Assembly: GCA_024516155.1 (NCBI GenBank)
Contig: JAJJXM010000162.1
Span: 1-27,041, forward strand
Direction of reading: 5' to 3'
Source: Pyronema omphalodes
Taxonomy: Eukaryota; Ascomycota; Pezizomycetes; Pezizales; Pyronemataceae
Length of the DNA stretch: 27,041 bases
Below, piece by piece: positions 9,241 through 19,500 of the stretch. The notes beneath the pieces were generated by a model. It was not told where the DNA came from, searched no databases, and was given only the letters and a program-made list of their open reading frames with translations. Within the stretch, counting starts at the first letter, position 1; each line of letters opens with the position of its first letter. Position numbers and translations under genes: made by a program.

Positions 9241-10937
9241 ATGCCCCGTTTACCTCCTCTCCGAAACCCAGCGGTCAACCAGAGGACGACGTCTTCGGCG
9301 CCCCTCGCTCCGTCCCTCCTGGTACCCCCACCCCAATGGCCATTTGGAGCTCTTTTGCAGCACATGCTCGCCTCCAACAGGCAGTCGGAAAGTGAGCCCA
9401 AGCCACTCAGCCCCTCGAAGAGGAAGGCCCCGCATATGAAAAACCCCAGAAACGCGGCGACGACGCCCCCACGGTCGTGTCGGTCATAAACCCAGAGTAC
9501 ATTCTCAGCCTTGGTAAGAGGCTGGATGCCCTAGACAAAGGCGTCCCCGCCCTCGAGGAAGACGTTACGCGCCTCCGCACAATTAATCAAGATTTCGCCC
9601 TCGCCTTAATGAAGCCCTCGCCAGACCGGTTCCGCCTGCCTCCCGACCGTCCCGCCCCACCGTGCAGCCCACCGTCGCTCCGCTCCGCCCCCCTGTCCAG
9701 GTAGCTACCCAGCCTACTGTTGCACGGGTCGCCGCTGCCAACGAAAGCCTCCCCACCCCCACCCCTGCTCTCACCACGCCGTGGGCCACCCACCAATCGT
9801 GTCACGCAAAGCGGGTCCAGCAACGCGCTGGTAGCCTACACGCCCCCGCCACAAACCTCGCGTCAGAGGTTTGCCGCGTCGTCTTCTCTCGTGACCCCGC
9901 CGCCGCCAACTGCTCCCAACCCTGGGACGCGTACACAGCAGCTATCAACAACTGCCTGTGGTACAAGAACGCGCCCCAGTTCCATCGCGTGTTGAAGGTA
10001 TCCCGTAACGCGAAGGGCACCCTGACGGCCACCACCGTCCCAGGGGTAGATGCCGCTACACGTTTACGTCTCTACCGCAATGAGATCATCAACGCAGTTC
10101 GGGAGGTAGACTCTGGGGTTACGGACGTCGAGGAGCTGGACCGTTGGGTGGCCCTCAAGGTGCACGGCGTACCGCTCGCACGTTTCCTAGGGGAAGGTTG
10201 CCACGGAGTGCAAAAACTCCAGGTGGAAATCCAGGCGAACCATGGAAATGTAGAGGTTCTACCTAATGTTCGTTGGTTGGGGAAAGTAGAAGAAATCCGT
10301 GAACGCTTCCTTCGTGGAGCTACCCAAAGTTCATCTGCTGTAATTTTCGTGAGGAGCTCCGCCTCCGCCAGCTTGCTAATCTCCGAGGGCGTCTTGCTGG
10401 GCAGTCGCCGCCACCGTGCAGAACTCTACGGCTTTGAGGGTCCCGATAGTCAGTGCTCCGGATGCCTTAAGTGGGGACACATCCGCAAGCGCTGCTCCAC
10501 ACCCGATGTGTTCCGGTGCGCTTTCTGCGCCCTCAGTCATCCCACCGCGAAACACCCCGCGTGTTGGTTCGCAGGCTGCAGCAAGCCTATGGGCTCCGCG
10601 TGCTCCCACTCTCTCCCAGTACCTAAATGCGCTAATTGCGGTGAGGAGCACTTTGCGCCAGCTAGAACTTGTCCTGACCGCCTCGCCGCCATAGCGGCAG
10701 CCCGCCTCACCCGCTCGTCCCGACTGAACCCCATCACCTCCTGACGGCCCCACTACGAATGTAGCCCCCGCCCCGACTCCTTCCTCCCCGTCCCCCTCCC
10801 CCCAGTCTCAACACCCTAGCCCCTCCACCGCCCTGGTGGTCGTGAACCCTTTCGCTGTCCTCATGGACACCGACTCCGAAGTCGCCTCCTCCGCGAGGAC
10901 GACCGATGCCGTTGCACCTACAGAACCTGAATTTTGA
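9241..10937 (+). pseudogene. LINE ORF1 (gag-like RNA-binding protein), broken
   Basis: ORF1 of Tad/I-type LINEs binds the element RNA. The frame is open from 9127 and its first ATG is at 9241, so that start is a guess. The N-terminus is proline- and serine-rich. After a net -1 shift near 9435 comes a helical stretch (SLGKRLDALDKGVPALEEDV). After another near 9600 comes the main body (from 9611), with three cysteine motifs: CSGCLKWGHIRKRC (10454-10495), a CAFC...C motif (about 10517-10564) and CANCGEEHFAPARTC (10628-10672). A net +1 (or -2) shift near 10740 leads into a C-terminus containing VVVNPFAVLMD and ending EPEF at TGA 10935-10937. That stop overlaps the first codon of ORF2. Confidence 0.82.
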
Positions 10938-12533
10938 GTAACATTCAGGTTCTACAGTTAAACTGTCGCAAGAGCGGTGAGGTTGTTACGGCAATCATGG
11001 AGAGCGGGATGGAGCTGGGAGCGGACGTCGTTCTGATGCAGGAGCCGCCGACGTTACAAGGGTGGAAACACCCAGCGTATGACTTCCTATGGAGTAGTGG
11101 GGTGATGGCGGCGGTGCGCAAGGATTCAGCGTGGACGTTGAGGCCCCGGGAGGATCTCGCGGCAGGAAGTGACGGGGACGTACAGGTGTTGGCTGTGATG
11201 TGTCAAGGACATCAGCAGCTTCGGATTGTGAACGTTTACGATGCTCCTCGTCACTCAGACGGAGCACAACCTGCCAGAGATGTTAGCTGGGACCGCATCA
11301 TCACTTCAGAAACGGTGCTGGCGGGCGATTTCAATGCTCACAGCCAGCGGTGGAACCCCCGGTGTGAAGCACCGCTCCACCACGCCTTCCTGGATTTCCT
11401 GATGGACTCTCAGAACCTTCATTACGTGGGTGACGGTCTCGAGGCGCATCAGCAAACAGGTCAGTTGCGTTATAGTGTTATCGACTTGGTGCTCAGAACG
11501 GAGGAGCTGCCGACGGCAGTGCGGGCCACAAGGTTGGATGCTCCGGAACATGACACCACGTCCTACCACGCCGCGTTGTCGTGGGAGGTGTCAACGGTGG
11601 TCGCTCCGGAGGACTTGGAAGTCCCTATGCGGGGGTGGGCTATTCGAGAACTGTTGGAAGATGAGGACGGAGCGGTCTCTGCGGCGTTAGATTGGCGCCA
11701 TCGAAGCGAACGCCCACCGCTCCTTACGGACCGCAGCACGGAGGAGGAGGTAGAAGACGAGGTGGTATGGGTGAGGGAGGAGCTCACATCGTTGCTGGAA
11801 GAGCGGGCAAGGAAAATTCGGCTCACCGCGCGGTCGAAGCGGTGGTGGTGCGTGGACATTCGGGAGGCTCGCACGGAGTATGGTCAGACCCGCAGGGCGG
11901 TCAAGGAAGGTCGCGCATCGGTAGAGGAAGAACACCAGCTGCGGAATACGTACCATTCGCCGCAGCGACAGAAAAAACGCAGGTGTTGGGGGGATTTCCT
12001 CTCGCCAGCTATCGGGGACGCTGTCTGGGCTGCGCTGCGAATGACCAAACCGCGAGCGGCGACGGTGGTCTGCCCGCTCGAGAACGAAGAGGGGCAACGC
12101 GCGGAGGACGACCAGGATAAGCGACGGATGCTTGCAGAGGTATCCTTCCCCCCTCCCAACCCTTTCTCGGAGTTACCACTCCCCCCAGGGCCTCCCGGAA
12201 TCCTGTGGCGGTCGGTGTCGTTGGAGTCAGTAACCGCCGCTCTGTCTCGACAAAGCAACAAGAAGGCCCCAGGCACTGACGCGCTGGGAGTCCCCATTGT
12301 CAAGGCCCTGCTCTCATGGGACCCAGACCGTGTGGTTTCAGTGGTCAAACACTGCCTGCGCCTGAGGTATCACCCCCGCGATTGGAAAATCGCAAAGGGA
12401 GTGTGCATCCCGAAGCCGGGGAAGCCGAGCTATTCGCGTGCTAAGATTTTCCGGATAATCTCACTGCTCAGCTGCTTCGGCAAGCTGGTAGAAAAGGTTG
12501 TAGCAGTGCTCCTCACACAGGAGGCCTAGCGCA

Positions 12534-12538
12534 CGGGG
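12534..12538. repeat. Left 5-bp target duplication of the solo LTR
   Basis: CGGGG here pairs with TGGGG at 13925-13929, four of five bases identical. Joining the LINE across the insertion with one copy retained restores the ORF2 reading frame. Confidence 0.75.
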
Positions 12539-13199
12539 TGTCACACCGTAGAATGTGTGAGAATAGAATAGGTATCATATATAAAGCTATGGAGAATATG
12601 GCAAACTCGACAGGAGAATGAATAATTGAGTGAGTATCCCGGGCCGGAACCCCAGAGGAGCTCCGGCTAGCCACGTCACGTGATTCGCGACTTTCCGATA
12701 GGACCTCACGAGGATCCTGGCCCGAGGCGTCGAAACTATCATTCACTGTCAGTTTGGGAGGAATCTGGACGGAGAACGGGAAAGGAACACTTACCTCAAG
12801 GGTGTCGACTTACCCTTGAGACAACTACGAACGACGCTGATGGAGAACGAAGAAGACGAGGAAAGGTCACCTCCTTATACCTGAGGAGTATTCGGCAATA
12901 CACGGCTACGATAGGGGCTGCATAGGAACAGGAGATTCCAAGAAGATGCAGATGCGGCGCAAGGGTGTCATCCGGTGTTACAAGTTGGGTGAACAGTTGG
13001 GCGAAGATATAAGGCAGAGTCTAGTCAGCAAACAGGAGTGGAATGGAGGACAAGGGTCAATAGTGCATCAGCATGAGATGACGTCCAGCAGGGAACTCCA
13101 CTCAGGAAACCTGTTCGATGGAACTGATATGATGCGTCCTTGGGGCTAGAGCTGCCAACTTGGAACAAGATGGCGTTTGAATCCACACCAGGGTGTGGC

Positions 13200-13217
13200 T
13201 GCGCGCAAGTGCGCGCA
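13200..13217. repeat. Tandem palindromic TGCGCGCA pair in the solo LTR
   Basis: TGCGCGCA, itself a palindrome, occurs at 13200-13207 and 13210-13217 with AG between. A related GTGCGCGC lies at about 13534. The pair sits upstream of the TATA box and could be a protein-binding element. No function is shown. Confidence 0.5.
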
Positions 13218-13251
13218 GGTGGGGCACATATGACATCACACAGGAATGTGA

Positions 13252-13268
13252 CGGAGTGATCCACTCCG
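13252..13268. repeat. Hairpin CGGAGTG-ATC-CACTCCG in the solo LTR
   Basis: A perfect 7-bp inverted repeat has a 3-base loop. A shorter relative, CGGAG-TTGCC-CTCCG, is at 13409-13423. The pair of similar dyads upstream of the TATA box may be regulatory; this is inference. Confidence 0.55.
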
Positions 13269-13659
13269 GTAGGGCATCAGGATGCCTTATGATGTCAGTC
13301 ACCTCTACTGGCAATCGAGATTCTCTAGGGAGATCTATGATGGCGCGACTCATACGATAAATGACTCATGCGTCATTATCACAAGAGTTCATGCATGATG
13401 CAGTCAGACGGAGTTGCCCTCCGGTGTGACTCATAACCCCAGCACCTTATTGGGAGGTGTGGTAGTACGGTGAGCTATTCCAAGAATTAATTCTGACCAG
13501 GGCGAGCATTAGGCAAGTGAGCAATTAATTTAAGTGCGCGCTTAGCATGATGCAAGCCTCAGCAGATGCGTCACAGCTTTGACCCATGTCTTATCTCCTA
13601 AGCTCAGTTTGGCAGTTGGTTCCCCAAGGAAGGCTGGGCGAATTTGTAGACGAAAGTCT

Positions 13660-13667
13660 ATAAAAGA
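13660..13667 (+). promoter_or_regulatory. TATA box of the solo LTR
   Basis: TATAAAAG is followed by a pyrimidine-rich tract (CTTCCCTCTGTCCCCTCC), as in fungal pol II start regions. It marks the probable U3/R part of the LTR and its plus orientation. Confidence 0.6.
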
Positions 13668-13924
13668 CCCTATGTCTTCCCTCTGTCCCCTCCATCATCA
13701 TCCATTGATCCTCTACGCGACGATACCAAATCTACACCAACGAATACCTCCAAAGACAACCCTTAAGTTTATTCGGCCTGTGATCGGTTAATTCTCGTCC
13801 TAGCTTATCTTTGGAATAAGTTCTTTTAGTTCTTGGGAACGAAGCGTCTGTCTACACCAGGACAGAATACTGGAGATACAACCGGAAAAGCCTCCGCATA
13901 GTTAGGACTGTGCCCAGGTTCACA

Positions 13925-13929
13925 TGGGG
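13925..13929. repeat. Right 5-bp target duplication of the solo LTR
   Basis: TGGGG matches CGGGG at 12534-12538 except for its first base. LINE RT coding sequence resumes directly after it. Confidence 0.75.
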
Positions 13930-15336
13930 ATACTGCATGATGGGCAGTTCGGAGGGAGAGCGGATAGGGCAGCGGCGGACGCGGCAGCGGTGTTGGTAGG
14001 GTTCGTCGAAGCTGCTTGGGAAGAAAAATTGTTAGCAGGCGATCTCTTGACGGATGTCAAGGGCGCTTTCCCTACCGTCAACAGTGTTTGTTTGACCAAC
14101 AAGCTGCGCAGGGCAGCCTTCGACGAAGGACTTATCCGCTGGATTACCATCTTCATGGAAGGTAGGAGAGTCGAAATTTTCCTCGCCGGGGAAGCTGGAG
14201 ATCCGAAAGACACCGACACTGGGCTGCCCCAAGGCTACGCTGTGTCTCCGGTATTATTCTTGCTATACATAGCGGACCTGGCGCGGATGGTTGAAGCGGA
14301 GGTCGGGGTACGCTGGGGCTATCTTTCGTCGATGACGTCACGTGGCTCGTGACGGGCGCGTCAGCGACTGACGTCACCGCCAAATTAAACCAATGCGCGT
14401 CCCTCTGCCTTGCGTGGAGTGTAGCGAACGCGGTGGTGTTCGAATCGGAGAAGACGGAGGCAATACTTTTCTCTCTGAGACGCTCCCCCCCGAACCCCGA
14501 CTCACTCACGGTGACGGTGGGGCCGCACTCCATTCGGTACTCCGACACTGCTGTTCGGTGGTTAGGATACTGGCTGGACGCCAAACTCACCTTCAACCAG
14601 CACCGACAGAAATGGCTCTCCCGAGCCACCCAAAGACAAGCACAAATCGCACACTTGTGCAAGAAATACGGGCTCCCCGCGGGCAGCACAGCTAATCTTC
14701 AGCAAGCTGCGGTGCAATCCGTTGCAACCAACGGCATTGAAATGAACGCCGCCCGCTGACTCCCCTCCCGAGATGCTGGCCACCTGTCCCGCCTCCAACT
14801 CATCCTCAACAAGCAGGCACGGGCCATCACCGGCTGCTTCCGTACCACCCCGCTCGGCTTCCTGGCAGCAGAAAGCGCGACGCGACCAGCAGAGTCTCTT
14901 GTGGGCGGTCGGGAAGCCCGCGTTCGAGCGCGATTGCTCACCCGCTCAGCCCCCCTGGCTCCAGCCCCCCGTCTCCGACCGCCGATATCGTCCGGCAATT
15001 AACTCAGGGCGCAACGACCCGATCGGGCTTCCACCACGTTGAGAGAGTTTTCCCCCCTCTCCCCCAGCAGTTCCCTGGCACTGTGGTCATTGCATCTTGG
15101 AATGAGGCAACTGAGTGCGCTCAACAGTGGAGGAACCTGGACTCCTCCTGCGTTTGGACCGACGGATCGCGCATGGAAGACGTCGCCGGTTCCGGCTTCG
15201 TCCGCTACGTTCGGGGAGTCCTCACTTCCTCCTGCTTCTGCGTGGGACGTCATGCAGAAGTCTATGATGCCGAGCTTCATGCCATTCTGATGGCCCTGCC
15301 AGACTACTGGGATAACTACCACTACTCGGTAGTTCG

Positions 15337-15353
15337 CCCCCCCCCCCCCCCCC
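15337..15353 (+). repeat. C17 homopolymer inside LINE ORF2
   Basis: There are 17 consecutive C between the second and third acidic motifs of the RNase H domain. The reading frame changes here by net -1. The run length may be a sequencing uncertainty or a true slippage expansion. Confidence 0.9.
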
Positions 15354-16101
15354 GCTCCTCACAATGTTTTCAGATGCGCAAGCTGCGCTGCAGCGACTGC
15401 TCTCTGACGTGCCTGGCCCGGGCCAGAACCTGCAACGCCTGATCTCGACGGAAGTCGCAAAACTCCACGCCTTCACTGGCATTGAGGTAGTCTTCCGGTG
15501 GGTACCCGGCCACAGCGATATTCTGGAAAACGAGGCCGCGGATGCGGCACCAAAACAAGGCACAAGTCACCGGTGCTTAGCCCACCCCCTCCGCGGGTGC
15601 GCGAACCCCGTCAGCTTCCCGCTCCCTTGAACATCACTTGCGCATGTCAATCGCGCAGCGACGGAGATACCCAGAGCAATTGCAGCGAAGTGGGTGTGCC
15701 AGCGTACCGACCTTAACGCATCTTATCGCCGCCGAAAAAAGTGGGGTATCCGCGACGGCCTGAAAACCGTGCCAAAACACCGGGCCGCGGCGTTTTTCCA
15801 GGTTGCTTCCGGTCATGCGCTGATCGGCACACACCTCTTGCGCATAAAGGAACGGGACTCCGATCACTGTTGGTGGTGCGATTCCGGAGAACGCCAAACG
15901 CGGGGCCACCTGTTTGGGGCATACGATGGCTGGCAACGCGAGTACGAGGTACTCGCTCAAGAGGTGGAAAAAATAACGGGAAAGCCGCGGCGACGGCGGG
16001 GAAGGCTGAAGGCGGTGGAAATTTTTTCGGACGATGGGCTTACCAAAGCGATCATGGAATACCTTCCGGCCACGGAGGTGGGAAGGCGCTACGTAGGATG
16101 A

Positions 16102-16485
16102 GGACGGCACGGGTGGGTGAGGCCAAAATTGGGAACACGGGGAATGAGGCGATGCGAGATACGGGGCTTTTCCTTTTTTTCTTTTCGTTTGGTTGAGACG
16201 CATCTCTTTGGTTTCCTTTGAATTTCTCGCGATGTATTTGAGCAGTCTGCTTCTAAGCGACTTTGTCTCTTTTCCCTTTTTATTTTTTCTATTCTTTTCT
16301 TTTCTGGGGGTGTACGGTTTGACTGGTTATTTCCCTTTTCTTTTCTTTTTGGGGTGTGTAACGGGGATAGGAGATAGGGGCGCCTCATTAGGTGGTCTTG
16401 GCCACGAGGACGGGACACCCGGATTTCTTTCTTCCTGCATAGGCCTTTCAGGCCTCGAACAGTGTATGATACAAAACAAAAACAA
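16102..16485 (+). other. LINE 3' UTR and A-rich tail
   Basis: The sequence from the ORF2 stop to the right target duplication has pyrimidine-rich tracts near 16168-16195 and 16270-16350. It ends in the A-rich GATACAAAACAAAAACAA. There is no reading frame of interest. Confidence 0.75.
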
Positions 16486-16501
16486 ACTCCCACACAGATC
16501 A
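16486..16501. repeat. Right 16-bp target-site duplication of the LINE
   Basis: ACTCCCACACAGATCA matches 2663-2678 with one C/T difference. In the ancestor before LINE insertion, position 2678 was followed directly by 16502. Confidence 0.85.
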
Positions 16502-19500
16502 GTACTCAGTAAATCGCCTGGACTCCAAGTGGACCATTACCTTCTTGCGTATCAAAATCACTAGCTCTTCATCTGTGCATAATGCGATCACCACATCCAA
16601 ATCTGTCCTGTACTGTCCTGCTTGGGTGCTTGTCAGGCATCCAGGGTGTTGGTCCAAGCTGCTTGACCCGTTGGAGTCTCATTCCGAAGAGGTCGGGTAG
16701 GTACATTGCAGTTGTGATGCGGTACAGGTGTGCGTTGACACTGCTGGTGCGGGGCAATAACTCGGGTATCTTGATGGCACAGTGGTGCCCATCAGGTCGA
16801 TCGGATGATGTGGATTCTCTAGTGGTCCTTTTCTGCATTTTCGCATACACTTTTCGGCCTAGGTACCTCAAATATCAGTCCCATTCAAGATGTTGTAATA
16901 GGGATAGGCTGCCATGTAACCTTGTTATGGCGAAGTGCATAGACCGCTCTCGGTGATATCAAAGACAATGTGACCAAAGTTGTGGTTGGGAATTGTCGGC
17001 AATTCCTGGCCGACCGAGGAAAAATAATGTTAAAGTAACCAGTGCTTCAGCAAACATTCCGATGATCACAGCAAAACCCGGCGTTGATGACTGAATATTC
17101 ATATCATGACGGAGTGTACCAGGCAAAGCATAATGTCGGCAGTCCAGATATTCCAGGCATGACAGATTGTTGTGAGCGCTTCAGTTGCTGGATGATGCTG
17201 AGAAGACTTCGGTGGGGAATGGAGGGCTATATATACTTTTGCTCGCGGCACGATTGTTTCCAAGTAGCGGATACTTTTAGGATCCCTGGATTTTGCCCAC
17301 GGAAGAATCAGGTTCAGCATGCTCCACTTCTCCACTTCAAGTTGCGAGGACGCGTCGGTTGCATTGCGCATTCCGGTTTCTGATAGCAAATACCTTACGT
17401 CAGCTCCCTCTCCGGCCGCTTCCTTTCTCTACTTGACCCGTCACGTCGTCATCTGCGGCTTCAACCGGCGGGCGGCATATGTCGTCACTCGCGACGTAAT
17501 TGCGCTGGAGGTACGTTTCCAGGCATTATTAACCTGGTCTGGCCGAGATTCGTCGCAGTTACTTCATAGAAATAGCAAGACCGCTTACGCAATGACCCAG
17601 CTTGTATCATTCCAAATGCTGTTCGTATAGTGTCCGTCACATCTCAGCAGGATCGGAAAACTCCCGCTTCAAACTAACTGCGCCTCTGTCTGCGTCATCT
17701 CACAATTCTGTGGCATGTTTCTGTCCCCTATTCCCGCCACCAACGTAATCATACCGATGTTGTCATAAGCTCCTGACGTATCCGTTCTCATGCTGTTCGG
17801 CTGGTTGTTTATGACAAGTGGGGGATGTACTATACACGTCATCACAAACTACATGTCTCCTTTGAATGTTGCTTTCGAAAGTCTGAAATTTGTCCTCGTG
17901 GACAGATTTGGAATGAGCCACGAAACTGTTGCAACATGATACGTACGCAGTGACGATAGAGCGGGATGGTGGAGGACATGCAACAGCGACCTATCCCCAG
18001 TGCTGAAAATTGGTAGACGCCGGTCAAGCAATCTGTGCAGGTGAATGCGGCATGGTGGATGATACTCAGAATATGGAAAGCAGACAACTCAGGGGTGGTA
18101 AAGTATCAGATCATGTCACGTTCTGCCGTGACGAGTAACAATTTTTTCTTAACCTCGTTCGTACCCTCTTGAGATATCATCTTTTTGTCCGGCTCAATCT
18201 GCATGATCATAATGCGTTCGACAATAGTAACGCACCATCAGATGGATTCGAGACATCGGAGAATTGCTCGGCTCGGGTATGTCGATAACAAGCCTTCATA
18301 TACACATTGTACCAAGGCTTTCACTGTGGACACGAAGTTATCGTCACTGACGATTGATATTATTTTACTTTGAGTCTTGACCATGTTAACTGCCTTTTCC
18401 ATGTCACTTCCAACCATGCGTTCTCAATTTCTAAACCATAGTATCTCACGAATTTCACTAACGGCGCCAGGGAATTCCTCGTGTCTTGGGCATTCTGCCT
18501 TTCGGCTGAATTTTCGGGGTTATAAGTTTTTGGTGCAGAAGTCAATGGCGGTTATTACGCCATCTCCGAGTTCCCTCACTGCGCTGTTATACGTCGTCGC
18601 AGTAATTGCGAGATGGGTATTGAAATGACTACCTTTTGTCCGTGGAAACGGGTGACCGAAGACTCTGTCATCAATGGAATCAGTGAGCAGGTATAGTTGA
18701 ACATCGAAGGATGGTGATAAATCTAAACTGGAATGAAACCTCGATATCGGCAAAATAAATCAAGAACCACGAGCATTGAGTTAATATATACCCACAAGGG
18801 CAGTGGGCGAGGCCATGGGGGAATTGAAAGTGTCCGTTGACGAGGTGCTTCCGAAGCATAAGCTCCATGTTTCTCGACTAAAATTTTGCTCTCCGCACAC
18901 CCTATCCGAATCACATCTTGTGACGTGGCGATCAACCAAGGCCAATAAAGCGAAGAATACTGTCTGTTCAGGCATGTAGCTATGACACATTAGTATTGCT
19001 TCTACAATGGATCATTAGTTTGGTACAATATTTTCAAATCAACACAGCGGCTGTAAATATTTCCATGGTTTGACGCGAGTTATATACATCGGGGCTTTCC
19101 TTTTTATGCTAGGTCCTCATTTGCGCTAACAATCACAGTATTCTGGTAGTACTACTCTGTTAGAATACTTCGTGTCTTAGGCATCCATCGTCACTGTAGT
19201 TACTATTATTTGAGGTCCAATTTCCCGGATGGTATCTTTACCGGCAGTCAGGTTTAATAAGACATACAACCACCGCTCACAAAATGTACAGCAGGTATCT
19301 ATAGCATACGTCTCAATCATCTGAAAAGTTTGCTATCATAACAATATTGCGTTTCTAACATATCTTACACCTCACGTCCGTTTCTAGCAAAACGAAATTC
19401 ACATCCTGATTCACACCTTTTAGATCCTTTCCCGGCGACTATCTTCCTGCTCTAAAATACATACATAATTGTGTATACAGAGATATTAGTCATCATCGCC

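Larger units (their letters stand above)
12539..13924 (+). mobile_element. Solo LTR (1386 bp) of an unidentified LTR retrotransposon
   Basis: The segment begins TGTCACACCG and ends GGTTCACA. It is flanked by a near-perfect 5-bp duplication and interrupts the LINE RT between LTQEA and GILHDG. It has no coding capacity. Insert plus duplication is 1391 nt; removing it places the upstream and downstream RT pieces in the same frame, which fixes both borders. A TATA box (TATAAAAG, 13660-13667) followed by a pyrimidine-rich stretch suggests plus orientation. It differs in sequence from the Ty3 LTRs, so it comes from another family. LTR-LTR recombination presumably removed the internal region. Confidence 0.85.
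10934..16101 (+). pseudogene. LINE ORF2: endonuclease, RT, RNase H, zinc motif (split by solo LTR)
   Basis: Endonuclease (10934 to about 11600) keeps LQLNC, LMQEPP, LAGDFNAH and SVIDLVL, but the final S-D-H motif reads SYH (residues 210-212). RT starts near 12250 (KKAPGTDALG, IPKPGKPSYS), has TAG at 12527-12529, is interrupted by 12539-13929, and resumes with LHDGQFGGR, LLTDVKGAFP, TGLPQGYAVSPVLFLLY and, after a net -1 shift near 14320, the FVDD catalytic box (14325-14336). TGA at 14757-14759 falls where Trp is expected. A net -1 shift near 14980 leads to RNase H (WTDGS, YDAELHAI; then, after another at the C17 tract, FSDAQAAL and VPGHSDILENEAAD). TGA 15628-15630 is in frame. A C-terminal CWWCDSGERQTRGH motif lacks the usual final Cys. 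The ORF stops at TGA 16099-16101. The first codon is TTG, probably a mutated ATG. Confidence 0.88.
2679..16485 (+). mobile_element. Tad/I-like non-LTR retrotransposon (LINE), 5'-complete, nested and inactive
   Basis: The element is bounded by a 16-bp target duplication and ends in an A-rich tail (GATACAAAACAAAAACAA). It carries ORF1 with three cysteine-rich motifs and ORF2 with apurinic-type endonuclease, reverse transcriptase, RNase H and a C-terminal zinc motif, the order typical of fungal Tad-type LINEs. Two later LTR-element insertions interrupt it: 2715-9109 in the 5' UTR and 12539-13929 in the RT, counting one target duplication each. Without them the element is 6021 bp. Only 36 bp of 5' UTR lies left of the Ty3 insertion. 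Frameshifts and stops in both ORFs make it non-autonomous. Clade assignment within LINEs is from domain order and motif style, not a tree. Confidence 0.85.

Noticed and set aside
18520..18753. Minus-strand segment with GDGVITAIDF, resembling the GDGIMSAIDF motif of cyanate hydratase
   Set aside because: The similarity covers only about 20 residues. The neighbouring residues do not match cyanase and stops follow at once, so chance is the likelier explanation.
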